A stretch of 29,992 nucleotides of DNA from Peptococcaceae bacterium (lineage in GTDB: Bacteria; Bacillota; Desulfitobacteriia; Desulfitobacteriales; Desulfitobacteriaceae), in contig JAITOS010000140.1 of assembly GCA_031289815.1 (NCBI GenBank), forward strand, positions 1 through 29,992. Reading direction: 5' to 3'. Position 1 is the stretch's first letter, and every line of letters begins with the position of its first letter. Made by a program: the position numbers and the translations under genes. Of the stretch, positions 22,767-29,992 are shown piece by piece. The notes below the pieces were generated by a model. The model saw nothing but the letters and a program-made list of their open reading frames with translations, had not been told where the DNA came from and made no database searches.

Positions 22767-25700
22767 CGATGTACGCGTATCATCATTCGCAGGAGCGGTA
22801 TTATCGCGATCCTTTTGGGGCGGTTCCCTGCCGGGAAAAAGTCGTACTGAGGATCGCGATCGCTTCCGCTCAGAAAGTAAACAAGTGTATTCTGCGGCTT
22901 TGGACCACGGGCGCGGCGGAGAGTACCTTGAACATGAGAAAAATCGAAGAATCCGTGACCATCGACGGCATCTTTATGGATCAGATATTCCAGGCGGAAA
23001 TGCTCGCTGCGGACGTCCCTGGTCTTTGCTGGTATTATTTCCTGATCAAAACGGCTGATCAGGTTTTGTATTATGGCAATAACGCCAAGGGTTGGGGAGG
23101 GGTAGGCAGTCTGGCGGAACAGGAGCCGCCGTCCTACCAAATAACGGTCTATCAGCCGATGACGATTCCCGCTTGGTTTCAACGGGGGGTCATGTATCAG
23201 ATCTTTGTGGATCGCTTTTATAATGGTCATCCGGACGATCATCTGGTTCGGCCTCAGCAAAAGAGCCTGGTCTATGGGGATTGGTACGAGGTTCCTTCGT
23301 ATGACAGAGACGCCGAGGGCAGAATTGTCTTTTGGGACTTTTTTGGCGGCAATCTGTTGGGCGTGATCAAAAAATTGGCTTATTTAAAAGAATTGGGGGT
23401 CAGCATACTCTATCTGAATCCTATTTTTGCCGCGCCCAGCAATCATAAATACGACATCTCTGATTATCATACGATTGACCCCGGCTACGGGGATATGCGG
23501 ATTTTTGAGCGGTTTATAGCGGCGGCGGAGCGCCTGGGGATGGCGGTGATTCTGGACGGCGTCTTCAGCCATACGGGAAGCGACAGCATCTATTTTAACC
23601 GCGAGGGCAAATATCCGGGGCCAGGCGCTTTTCAATCGCCGGATTCGCCCTACTATTCCTGGTACCGCTTTTCTCACCATCCGGAGCAATATGAATCCTG
23701 GTGGGGGATTGATACCCTGCCCAATGTGGATGAACTGAATCCTTCCTACCAGCGGTTTGTTTTTCAGGGAGAAGACAGCGTGATCCGTCATTGGATGAGA
23801 AAAGGGGTCAAGGGCTGGCGGTTGGACGTGGCGGACGAATTGCCGGATGAGTTCATAAAAGGTTTGCGTAAGGCGGTCAAGGAGATGGACGCGGAGGCGG
23901 TCGTGATCGGCGAGGTGTGGGAAGACGCTTCCCATAAGGAGAGTTATGCTCAGCTGCGCGAATATTTTTGGGGCGATGAGCTGGATTCCGTGATGAACTA
24001 CGCGCTGAGAAACATCTGGCTTCTTTTTATCCGCGGCGAGTCGGAAATCCAGGACGCCTACGCCGAGTGGATGAGCTTATTGGAAAATTACCCCAAAGAA
24101 AACACCTATGCGCTGATGAACCTCATTGGCAGCCATGATGTGATAAGGATTCTGACGTTTTTAGGGGAAGCGCCGACGGCGGAACAGTTGACGGACGATG
24201 AGAAACGTCAATACCGCTTGAGTGAGGAAGCCAGGGCCTTGGGGATCAAACGCCTGAAAATATTGACGCTTTTGCAGATGACCTGGCCCGGCGTACCCTG
24301 CATTTATTATGGGGATGAGGCCGGTTTGGAAGGCTATTCCGATCCCTATAACCGGGCGGCCTATCCCTGGCAGCGGGAAAATCAGGAGCTTTTGGACTGG
24401 ACGCGGAAACTGGTGCGCTTGCGCCGGGAATATGAGATGCTGGCGACGGGCGAGTTTCAACTGTTCTTTCTCGGCAAGGACGTGCTGGGCTTCCGAACTA
24501 AAGGGGAAAATGAAGAGATCATCGTGCTGGTCAATCGCAGCCGGACGGAGGGGCAAACGGTACAATGCACTTTCAGCCCGGAAGGGAAGAGCCTGCGTTT
24601 AGCGCGTGAAGAAGGGCGCGAGATTCGCCTGGACGATCCGAGCGGGGTGGAAGCGCCGGGGGGGGAGGAGCGGACCGGGACGCCTGAATGGCTCGTTATC
24701 GAGCTGTTGTCCGGCGCGGTTTTGGCAACTGGCGCAAAGGAAGGCTCTGCTCCGGCGGCGTTCTCCCTGGAGGTTGAGGCGTTGAGCGGCAAGGCGATCT
24801 ATATTAAGCGCAAGAGCGCTTCCTTCGTCGGGCCGACGCGTTCCTGCGGGGTGCTGCTGCATATTTCCTCTCTGCCTTCGCCCTGGGAGTGCGGCGACTT
24901 GGGAGCGGAAGCGCGGGCGTTCGTCGATTTTCTGGTGGCTTCCGGGCAAGGTCTGTGGCAGATTTTACCCATCAATCCGCCGGGCGCGGGAAATTCTCCT
25001 TATCAAAGCCTGTCCGTGTTTGCCGGCAACGAGCAGTGGATCAGCTTGGAAGATCTTGTTCGTCAGGGCTTGCTGAGCGATAAGGAAGTGAGCGCGGCTC
25101 ACGCGAACTGGCAAAAACAGAGGAAGATCGCCTTAGAAAAAGCCAAGCAAGACCTCTTGAAGCTCGCCTACGCGAGATTCCTGAAGGATACGGGTAAACG
25201 CCGGGAAGACGACGATTTCTTGTCGAAAGCCGGATTTGAGCGTTTTAAAGAGGAAAATCGCTATTGGCTGGAGGACTATGCCCTCTATCGGATACTCAGG
25301 GAAGAAAACGGCGGTTTGTCGTGGCAGCAGTGGAAAAAACCGCTGGCGGCAAGAAATGCCGGGGCGGTCAGGCGGGAGCAAGAGCGGCGAAAAGAAGCGA
25401 TCGACCGGCAGTGTTTCGGGCAATATGTATTCTTTGCGCAATGGCAAGCCCTGAAAACCTATGCGAATCGTCAGGGGATTCAATTGATCGGCGATCTGCC
25501 GATCTATATCGCCGAGGATAGCTGTGACGCTTGGGTACATCAGGCGCTGGTAACGCTGGATGAGGAAGGCAAGATGTTGAGCGCAGGCGGGGTGCCGCCG
25601 GATTATTTCAGCGCCGCCGGGCAATACTGGGGAAATCCGCTGTATCGCTGGGAGGTCATGGAAAAGGACGGCTACGCCTGGTGGAAAGAACGGATCGGAC

Positions 25701-26371
25701 AGGCGTTAAAGACGGTTGATTTCGTTCGTTTGGATCATTTTCGCGGCTTTGAAGGCTATTGGGAAATCGACGCCGCGACCAAAAACGCCGCTCAGGGCTA
25801 TTGGCTGAAAGGGCCCGGCAAGCGGTTGTTTGAAGCGCTGGAAGCGGAATTTGGCTCATTGCCTTTGATCGCGGAGGACCTCGGTTATATTACGCCGGAG
25901 GTTCATAATCTGCGCAATATTTTCGGCTTGCCGGGGATGAGGGTATTGCAGTTCGAGGAACCGGGCGAAGAGCGGGAGCAGGATGCCAACTGTGTCTATT
26001 ATTCCGGCACGCATGATAACGATACCTTGGTAGGCTGGCTCCAAAGCCGCGGCTTGGGAGAGCCTGAAAAAGATGAAGCTGAAGAAAATCATGATAATAA
26101 AAAAAATCATGATGGCGATCCTGGTCATGAAGAGCCGCAAAAAGAGCGCTGCCACAGGTACATCGAAGAAATGTACGGCGGCGACGCCCGCTGGGTTATG
26201 ATACCGATGCAGGATTTACTGGCCTTGGGCAGTGAAGCCAGAATGAATATACCGGGAACCGTTGGCGGCAACAACTGGCATTGGCAAATGAAAAAAGGCC
26301 TCCTGACGAAAGAACTCCGTCAGTGGCTGAAAGCGCTGGCCGAACGGTGTCAGAGGACCGGTGACGCCTGA
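22763..26371 (+). CDS. GH13 alpha-glucan hydrolase/debranching enzyme fused to GH77 4-alpha-glucanotransferase (MalQ)
   Basis: One 1202-residue protein with two enzymes. Residues about 1-125 form an N-terminal Ig-like carbohydrate domain. Residues 138-560 are a GH13 barrel (GVMYQIFVDRFYNG, ILDGVFSHTG, GWRLDVADE, IGEVWED, IGSHD) with nucleophile Asp355, acid/base Glu384 and Asp459 intact; a beta-sandwich follows. Residues about 688-1195 are GH77 amylomaltase (GPTRSCGVLLHISSLPSPWECG, GDLPIYIAEDSCD, RLDHFRGFEGYW, AEDLGY, GTHDNDT) with Asp991, Glu1038 and Asp1085. The GH13 half would cleave or debranch, and the GH77 half moves glucan chains. A charged His/Asp/Asn-rich insertion spans residues about 1100-1127. 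GTG 22763 overlaps the glgA stop; ATG 22769 is an alternative start. It ends the operon. Comparable GlgX/MalQ bifunctional proteins are annotated in some Firmicutes. The precise GH13 specificity (debranching versus neopullulanase or amylase) is uncertain. Confidence 0.93.
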   Translation: MTMYAYHHSQERYYRDPFGAVPCREKVVLRIAIASAQKVNKCILRLWTTGAAESTLNMRKIEESVTIDGIFMDQIFQAEMLAADVPGLCWYYFLIKTADQVLYYGNNAKGWGGVGSLAEQEPPSYQITVYQPMTIPAWFQRGVMYQIFVDRFYNGHPDDHLVRPQQKSLVYGDWYEVPSYDRDAEGRIVFWDFFGGNLLGVIKKLAYLKELGVSILYLNPIFAAPSNHKYDISDYHTIDPGYGDMRIFERFIAAAERLGMAVILDGVFSHTGSDSIYFNREGKYPGPGAFQSPDSPYYSWYRFSHHPEQYESWWGIDTLPNVDELNPSYQRFVFQGEDSVIRHWMRKGVKGWRLDVADELPDEFIKGLRKAVKEMDAEAVVIGEVWEDASHKESYAQLREYFWGDELDSVMNYALRNIWLLFIRGESEIQDAYAEWMSLLENYPKENTYALMNLIGSHDVIRILTFLGEAPTAEQLTDDEKRQYRLSEEARALGIKRLKILTLLQMTWPGVPCIYYGDEAGLEGYSDPYNRAAYPWQRENQELLDWTRKLVRLRREYEMLATGEFQLFFLGKDVLGFRTKGENEEIIVLVNRSRTEGQTVQCTFSPEGKSLRLAREEGREIRLDDPSGVEAPGGEERTGTPEWLVIELLSGAVLATGAKEGSAPAAFSLEVEALSGKAIYIKRKSASFVGPTRSCGVLLHISSLPSPWECGDLGAEARAFVDFLVASGQGLWQILPINPPGAGNSPYQSLSVFAGNEQWISLEDLVRQGLLSDKEVSAAHANWQKQRKIALEKAKQDLLKLAYARFLKDTGKRREDDDFLSKAGFERFKEENRYWLEDYALYRILREENGGLSWQQWKKPLAARNAGAVRREQERRKEAIDRQCFGQYVFFAQWQALKTYANRQGIQLIGDLPIYIAEDSCDAWVHQALVTLDEEGKMLSAGGVPPDYFSAAGQYWGNPLYRWEVMEKDGYAWWKERIGQALKTVDFVRLDHFRGFEGYWEIDAATKNAAQGYWLKGPGKRLFEALEAEFGSLPLIAEDLGYITPEVHNLRNIFGLPGMRVLQFEEPGEEREQDANCVYYSGTHDNDTLVGWLQSRGLGEPEKDEAEENHDNKKNHDGDPGHEEPQKERCHRYIEEMYGGDARWVMIPMQDLLALGSEARMNIPGTVGGNNWHWQMKKGLLTKELRQWLKALAERCQRTGDA

Positions 26372-26386
26372 GCTTCGCCGATCGCC

Positions 26387-27337
26387 TTAAAACATATCTT
26401 TTTTCCATAGGGTATAGGCGCTGACGCCGGTGAAGCCCAGGGCGATGATGATAACGAAAATAAAGCCAAAGCTGTGGTTCGTGAAGGGGACAGGCACGTT
26501 CATCCCCCAAAAACTGGCCAGCATGGTGGGTACAGCCAAGATGATGGTCATGGAAGCGAGAAATTTCATGACCATGTTGAGGTTGTTGGAGATGATCGAA
26601 GCAAAGGCGTCCATCATCCCGCTCAAGATATTGGTGTACATATCCACCATCTGAATGGCCTGATTATTCTCGATGATGACGTCTTCCAGCAAATCCTCGT
26701 CTTCCTCATACATACTGATAAGGTGTCGGCTTTGATTGGTCGAGCGCAGCCGGAGTAATTTTTCCATCACCGCGCCGTTCGTCCTCAGTGAAGCGTTAAA
26801 ATAGGTCAAGCCTCGTTGCAGCTCCATCAATTGGATGATCTCTTTATTTTTCATGGACTTACGCAAATCGAGCTCGATCTGGTCTGTCTGGCGGTTGATT
26901 TGGCGCAGATATTTGAGATAATGGATGGTGGTTTTGTACAGAATCTGAAAGAGAAAACGCGTCCGTTTGGCGGTATTGAAGGTGCGGTAAAAGTTCGGAT
27001 GAAACTCGGAAAGAACGACGTTCGCCTCCAGGCAGACGGTGATGATATAGTCGCCGGTGATGATGATGCCCAGCGGCAGGGTGTCATAGCTGGTCTCGCC
27101 GCGGATAATCGGCAAGTTGGTCAGGACGAGGATGTACTGATCTTCCACTTCGATACGGGAGCGTTCTTCTTCGTCCAAAGCGGCTCTGAGAATATCCTGA
27201 GGAACGGCGGTGGCCGTTTCGACCGTATGCAATTCTTCTGGAGTCGGGTTGATGAGATTAAACCAGCAATTCTTGGTGAGATTGCCCAAAGAAAGATCCC
27301 AAAAAGTAGTGTTGTCACTGCGATAAACTTTGAGCAT
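26387..27337 (-). CDS. corA: CorA-family divalent cation transporter
   Basis: A 316-residue CorA-like channel for magnesium (or another divalent ion). CorA works as a pentamer with a large cytosolic N-terminal funnel. A long acidic and helical region fills residues 60-245. The two C-terminal membrane helices flank the diagnostic GMN loop (FWGMNVPVPF, near residues 275-284), and the protein ends in a short basic tail (LWKKDMF). GAGGAGGCG lies about six bases before the ATG. It converges with the glycogen operon, only 15 bp from the fusion gene stop, so the two transcripts may overlap. The family is certain; Mg versus Co/Ni/Zn preference is not. Confidence 0.94.
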   Translation of the reverse strand: MLKVYRSDNTTFWDLSLGNLTKNCWFNLINPTPEELHTVETATAVPQDILRAALDEEERSRIEVEDQYILVLTNLPIIRGETSYDTLPLGIIITGDYIITVCLEANVVLSEFHPNFYRTFNTAKRTRFLFQILYKTTIHYLKYLRQINRQTDQIELDLRKSMKNKEIIQLMELQRGLTYFNASLRTNGAVMEKLLRLRSTNQSRHLISMYEEDEDLLEDVIIENNQAIQMVDMYTNILSGMMDAFASIISNNLNMVMKFLASMTIILAVPTMLASFWGMNVPVPFTNHSFGFIFVIIIALGFTGVSAYTLWKKDMF

Positions 27338-27617
27338 GAATTCTCGCCTCCTCAGTTGGACTTTAGGTATCAGGTGGATGCAGATGGCTGAATCAGCCGA
27401 TGTTCAGCGGTCACGACGCCATAATATATTCGGCGTATCCACGGAAGGATACTAATATTCTATCATGCAATCCGGCGAAAATACAGGAAAAATGAAAATC
27501 GGACGGTTTTGTGGAGGGTTTTGCTGCTTTTGCTGGGGTCGGCGGAGGGTGGCGTGGTGTCGTTCTTTTGGTTCTCTGGGGTGGCGGGCGGGTGCGCGGA
27601 CTTTTGGCTGAGAAGCC

Positions 27618-27722
27618 GCGAAGGGCGGACGGTTCCGCTTTTCGTCCCGCTGCGCCCTCCTGGCGCAAAGGGACGCGCTCGGCGTCCCTGCCTCGCTTTC
27701 CGCGGAACCGTCCGCCCTTCGC
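27618..27722. repeat. Nested palindromic intergenic repeat (about 105 bp)
   Basis: The outer arms are a perfect 21-bp inverted repeat (27618-27638 and 27702-27722), containing GGGCGGACGGTTCCGC and its complement. Inside is a smaller hairpin, GGGACGC (27670-27676) with GCGTCCC (27682-27688) around a five-base loop. The left half (27622-27662) recurs exactly at 698-738. With no coding capacity and a strong fold, it resembles a REP/BIME-type or non-autonomous palindromic element. Confidence 0.8.
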
Positions 27723-27851
27723 CTGACTTTGGGGTCTTGGGCGTTTGCGTGGCTGCTTTGGGGGCTGGGGATCCGCTTGTTTTGCTTTCAGAGATGTTTT
27801 GGAGCTTTTTGCTGTTTTGCCTCAAGAACCTTCCCTAAGACCTGCAAGAAA

Positions 27852-27896
27852 GTTGAGAGGCGGGTCGCCGTGAAGCGGCAGCGCCCGCCTCTCAAC
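27852..27896. repeat. Long hairpin downstream of the ATPase gene
   Basis: Perfect 13-bp arms (GTTGAGAGGCGGG at 27852-27864 and its complement at 27884-27896) enclose a second stem, GCCG with CGGC (27867-27870 and 27876-27879). A weaker stem, ACGGG with CCCGT, follows directly. On the minus strand it lies about 110 nt after the ATPase stop, but only a short T stretch follows, so it is a poor intrinsic terminator. It could be another member of a palindromic repeat class. Confidence 0.6.
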
Positions 27897-28004
27897 GGGT
27901 GACAGAGCAATGACCCCGTGCGCTTGGCTGTGAGCCGGGAGATTAGCTGGAAGGGAAATGATGCGGCGCAGAGGCCGGTAGACAGCCATCTTTTCGTGTT
28001 GGCT

Positions 28005-29231
28005 TCATATCAAATTGCAGGGGATAAAGCAGTTGCGCGGATCCATCGGTATCGCTTCCTCGCACATACAGATGATTCCGCCCGCGCCGGTTTGTACGGC
28101 AGACTTCTCCAAAACCGCGAACTTCTTTACGTCTCGGCGGTCAGGGCTGGCTGATTTTTTGATTTCCAACGGGTGGACGGAGTTGTTTTCCTCAATGAAA
28201 ACATCAATCTCCTTCGCGTTGGAATCCCGGTAATAGGTCATCTTCACCTTTGACGGCGCGTAGGAATAGCTTTTCGGCAACTCCGCGACCACATAGTTTT
28301 CAAAGAAATGGCCGCTGGCCGCGCCGTTCATCAGCGTTTCGCGGGTCAGCCACAGGGAGAGGTGCGCGGCGAGCCCGGTGTCGCAAAAATACAGCTTCGG
28401 CGTTTTCGTCAGCCGTTTCAGCGCGTTGTTCGCGTAAGGGCGCAGCAAATATACGATAGATAAGCCCTCTAATAATTGCAGCCATTCTTTGGCGGTGGGC
28501 GGTGAAATGTCAGCCGCTTCGGCAAGGGTCTTGTAGTTTAGCTGTTCGCCCGTCAGCGCGGCGCAGGCGGTCAGGAACTTCCCAAAACGAAGGGAATCAG
28601 TCACGCCGCCCAGCTCCGTGACATCACGCATCAAAAAGGTGTTGATGTAGGCATCGTAATACTCCTGCCGCTGTTCGGCGTCGGCGTAAAGAACTTGCGG
28701 CATCCCGCCCCGCCAAATATGCTCGAATACGGCGACCACATCGTTCTGGGAAACGAGCGCCTGCCGCGCCTGTAAACAGGAAAGGGAAAAATCGAGATCA
28801 TTGGGGAAAACAACGTCCGCTTTTTCGGTTTGGGATAAGCTGTACAGGGTCAGGATACCGACGCGTCCGGCCAGCGTTTCCCGCGCTTTTTTCATCATTT
28901 GGTACTGCTGGGAGCCGGTCAGCCAAAAGCGTCCGGGTTCCTCGCTCTCATCGCACAGGGTTTTGATTCGCTCAAACAGCTCCGGCGCGTGCTGCACCTC
29001 GTCAATCAAAATCGGCGGCTTGTAGGTCTGGAAAAACAAAACCGGGTCGGTTTGCGCGAGTTCCCGCGCCATTTTATGCTCGAGGGAGACGTAGGTGCGG
29101 TTTTGGCCTGTCGCTAAATGCTTCAGCAGGGTGGTTTTGCCCACCTGCCTCGCGCCCGTGACCAGCACCGCTTTGAAAAACTCGCTCATATGCATAAGCT
29201 TCCGCTCCAAATGGCGGTGGATACAGTTCAT
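28005..29231 (-). CDS. AAA-type ATPase with C-terminal DUF4143 domain
   Basis: A 408-residue protein of the AAA_14/DUF4143 family, very common in anaerobes and archaea but without a settled function. Walker A is GARQVGKTT (residues 26-34), Walker B is PPILIDEVQHAP with Asp77-Glu78, and a sensor motif is WLTGSQ (103-108). DUF4143 begins with a winged-helix-like part (LNYKTLAEAADISPPTAKEWLQLLE) and GLSIVYLLRPY. It ends in a nuclease-like pattern: Glu in GHFFENYVVAEL, Asp343 in KEIDVFIE, and EIKKS at 356-360, reminiscent of PD-(D/E)XK enzymes. AGGAGG precedes the ATG by six bases, and a perfect 15-bp inverted repeat sits just upstream. No partner gene is visible, so whether it acts in defence, mobility or regulation is unknown. 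Confidence 0.92.
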   Translation of the reverse strand: MNCIHRHLERKLMHMSEFFKAVLVTGARQVGKTTLLKHLATGQNRTYVSLEHKMARELAQTDPVLFFQTYKPPILIDEVQHAPELFERIKTLCDESEEPGRFWLTGSQQYQMMKKARETLAGRVGILTLYSLSQTEKADVVFPNDLDFSLSCLQARQALVSQNDVVAVFEHIWRGGMPQVLYADAEQRQEYYDAYINTFLMRDVTELGGVTDSLRFGKFLTACAALTGEQLNYKTLAEAADISPPTAKEWLQLLEGLSIVYLLRPYANNALKRLTKTPKLYFCDTGLAAHLSLWLTRETLMNGAASGHFFENYVVAELPKSYSYAPSKVKMTYYRDSNAKEIDVFIEENNSVHPLEIKKSASPDRRDVKKFAVLEKSAVQTGAGGIICMCEEAIPMDPRNCFIPCNLI

Positions 29232-29243
29232 GTCACGCCTCCT

Positions 29244-29278
29244 GATAAAGATAATATAAAGTGTATATTATCTTTATC
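29244..29278. promoter_or_regulatory. Perfect 15-bp inverted repeat at the ATPase promoter/RBS
   Basis: GATAAAGATAATATA and its exact complement flank the 5-bp spacer AAGTG. The proximal arm ends directly at the AGGAGG of the AAA/DUF4143 gene, 12 bp before its ATG. A -10-like sequence occurs within the arms. It is probably an operator for a dimeric repressor or for autoregulation; if transcribed it would be a hairpin touching the ribosome binding site. Confidence 0.75.
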
Positions 29279-29360
29279 TTGAATTATTCGCGCTGTCAAG
29301 ATGGAAACCCTATGTTCATAGCTGTCTATATCTGTCCAACGACAACGATTCTAAATTTTG

Positions 29361-29534
29361 TTGAAAAATGGATTTGTCGGGTATATACCATTGTCAGACG
29401 ATTTGGCGGAAACGCTATGTCTGCTCATCCTGGGGGTCATGCTGATGGTGGCTGTGGTCTCGCTGTGCCACGGCTTTGTCGTTTACCCTTTGGGCTTGAT
29501 TCTCTTCAAGGCGTCTCATCTTGCCCTGCTATAA
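29361..29534 (+). pseudogene. Possible remnant of a membrane protein
   Basis: From a TTG at 29361 the frame reads 57 residues to TAA. It includes a strongly hydrophobic stretch (LCLLILGVMLMVAVVSL) followed by VVYPLGLILF, which would suit one or two membrane helices. There is no ribosome binding site and no family I can name, so it may be a decayed fragment or chance. Confidence 0.2.
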
Positions 29535-29640
29535 AGCGCGACAGAATAGCTTACTCCCTTGCTTGCTCCCTTATGGATACTGCGATGGGACAGGGCTTCA
29601 CCGATCTCTGCGGTAAAGCGGGGACTTGAATGGCAGTCCC

Positions 29641-29710
29641 GAATTGTGTAACAATAAAATAGGACTTGCAATAACCATATAGAAGGTTTAGAATTAAAAC
29701 AAAGAGAAAC
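29641..29710 (+). repeat. Direct repeat copy A
   Basis: It matches 29921-29990 at about 45 of the first 60 positions. The best-conserved part is GTGTAACAATAA followed by ATAGGAC. The copies are offset by exactly 280 bp with no gap in the first 60 bases. It may be a duplicated upstream region of a gene family or the edge of a decayed element. Confidence 0.6.
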
Positions 29711-29806
29711 AGGAATCTTACTTTATAGATTTACCTCATAGTTTTCCGTACAGAGGAAAGACAGAAACCCTATAATAAAGCTGACGTTTGTATAACGATC
29801 CATAGC

Positions 29807-29849
29807 AAAAAACCGAAAGGGAGGCCCCAAAAAAACGGGAGCCTCCTTT
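29807..29849 (-). terminator. Intrinsic terminator on the minus strand
   Basis: On the minus strand, AAAGGAGGCTCCC pairs with GGGGCCTCCCTTT (one bulged base, one G-T pair) across a T7 loop. It is followed three bases later by TTTTTT. It would end a minus-strand transcript entering from beyond the right edge. Read on the plus strand it lacks a good T tail. Confidence 0.65.
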
Positions 29850-29920
29850 ACTGTGTTTTGGCGGCCAGGGCCTAAGGTTCGGAACACTTATCCATCGCTC
29901 GCAGCGGCAACCGGGATCCT

Positions 29921-29990
29921 AAATCGTGTAACAATAAGATAGGACGTGAGATAACTATAAAGCAGTATTAGAGTTAAGGTTAAAGAAATA
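29921..29990 (+). repeat. Direct repeat copy B (reaches the window edge)
   Basis: This is the partner of 29641-29710, sharing GTGTAACAATAA and ATAGGAC. It lies at the extreme right of the window, so its full extent and any gene it precedes are not visible. Confidence 0.6.
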
Positions 29991-29992
29991 TC

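Larger units (their letters stand above)
27338..28004. other. 667-bp non-coding interval with palindromic repeats
   Basis: The interval lies upstream of corA and downstream of the ATPase gene, both on the minus strand. It holds the nested palindrome at 27618-27722 and a second hairpin at 27852-27896. Several long open frames cross the GC-rich palindrome on both strands, but they lack ribosome binding sites and have biased Arg/Pro/Gly composition, so I treat them as artefacts. The corA promoter should lie in 27340-27480, but no good pair of boxes stands out. Confidence 0.6.
29279..29992. other. Gene-poor right end
   Basis: These 714 bp hold no confident gene. Contents are a hydrophobic frame remnant (29361-29534), two diverged direct repeats (29641-29710 and 29921-29990) and a hairpin terminator read on the minus strand (29807-29849). 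The plus-strand open frame at 29261-29629 has no ribosome binding site and no recognisable domain. Confidence 0.5.

Noticed and set aside
26372..26386. Bidirectional terminator between the fusion gene and corA
   Set aside because: Only 15 bp separate the two stops, and no hairpin with a T tract fits there.
27411..27838. Several open frames on both strands in the corA-ATPase interval
   Set aside because: They arise from the GC-rich palindromic repeat; compositions are Arg/Pro/Gly-biased, no ribosome binding sites are seen, and frames on opposite strands conflict.
27852..27896. Integron attC site
   Set aside because: Long imperfect hairpins can resemble attC, but no core GTTRRRY sites, cassette array or integrase are visible.
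28005..29231. DUF4143 ATPase as part of a multi-gene defence island
   Set aside because: No partner nuclease, toxin, methylase or integrase is nearby; neighbours are corA and a gene-poor stretch.
29261..29629. 122-codon plus-strand open frame near the right end
   Set aside because: No ribosome binding site, no domain, and it begins inside the inverted repeat upstream of the divergent ATPase gene. A different frame (29361-29534) holds the only hydrophobic signal.

Overview
The window is chromosomal DNA from an anaerobe-like, endospore-forming member of the Bacillota (Firmicutes). The strongest support is the Spo0A sporulation regulator at the left edge. Other support is the paired glgC/glgD glycogen genes, strong AGGAGG ribosome binding sites, GTG and TTG starts, and a CvfB/YitL protein. 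The eukaryote-type hexokinase and the GH13-GH77 fusion make me lean towards Negativicutes, but that is inference. Base composition is fairly GC-rich, except for one clearly A-rich gene at 2468-3424.

Layout. 1-651: 3' part of spo0A. 652-4167: a mixed accessory stretch with an intergenic repeat fragment, an OFA-type MFS transporter (minus), an A-rich coiled-coil gene of unknown function (plus) and a DedA membrane protein (minus). 4168-7586: a pantothenate operon. It has a leader ending in a strong intrinsic terminator, then a DUF2520 Rossmann reductase (probable ketopantoate reductase), panB, panC and panD. 7595-8443: CvfB-like S1 protein (minus), whose only well-placed start is a non-canonical ATT or ATC. 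8688-14703: housekeeping genes, namely a DUF2156 protein, a GNAT acetyltransferase, a small zinc ribbon, DNA topoisomerase III, a YaiI/YqxD protein, a hotdog thioesterase and a PuuD-like amidohydrolase.

14854-26371: a glycogen and glucose module. A eukaryote-type hexokinase comes first, then a short transcription unit with a 20-codon ORF and a terminator. The operon glgP-glgC-glgD-glgA-(GH13-GH77 fusion) follows. GlgC/GlgD make ADP-glucose, GlgA polymerises it and GlgP releases glucose-1-phosphate. The fusion protein would hydrolyse or debranch and rearrange alpha-glucans, and hexokinase would phosphorylate the free glucose. No branching enzyme (glgB) is present.

26387-29992: corA (minus), a 667-bp non-coding interval with a nested palindromic repeat related to the fragment beside spo0A, and an AAA/DUF4143 ATPase (minus) preceded by a perfect 15-bp inverted repeat. 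The final 700 bp appears gene-poor, with a decayed hydrophobic reading frame, two diverged direct repeats and a minus-strand terminator.

I found no CRISPR array, rRNA, tRNA, complete insertion sequence or recognisable defence island. The best leads are the non-canonical cvfB start, the pan leader, the small transcript before glgP, the GH13-GH77 fusion, and the two repeat families.
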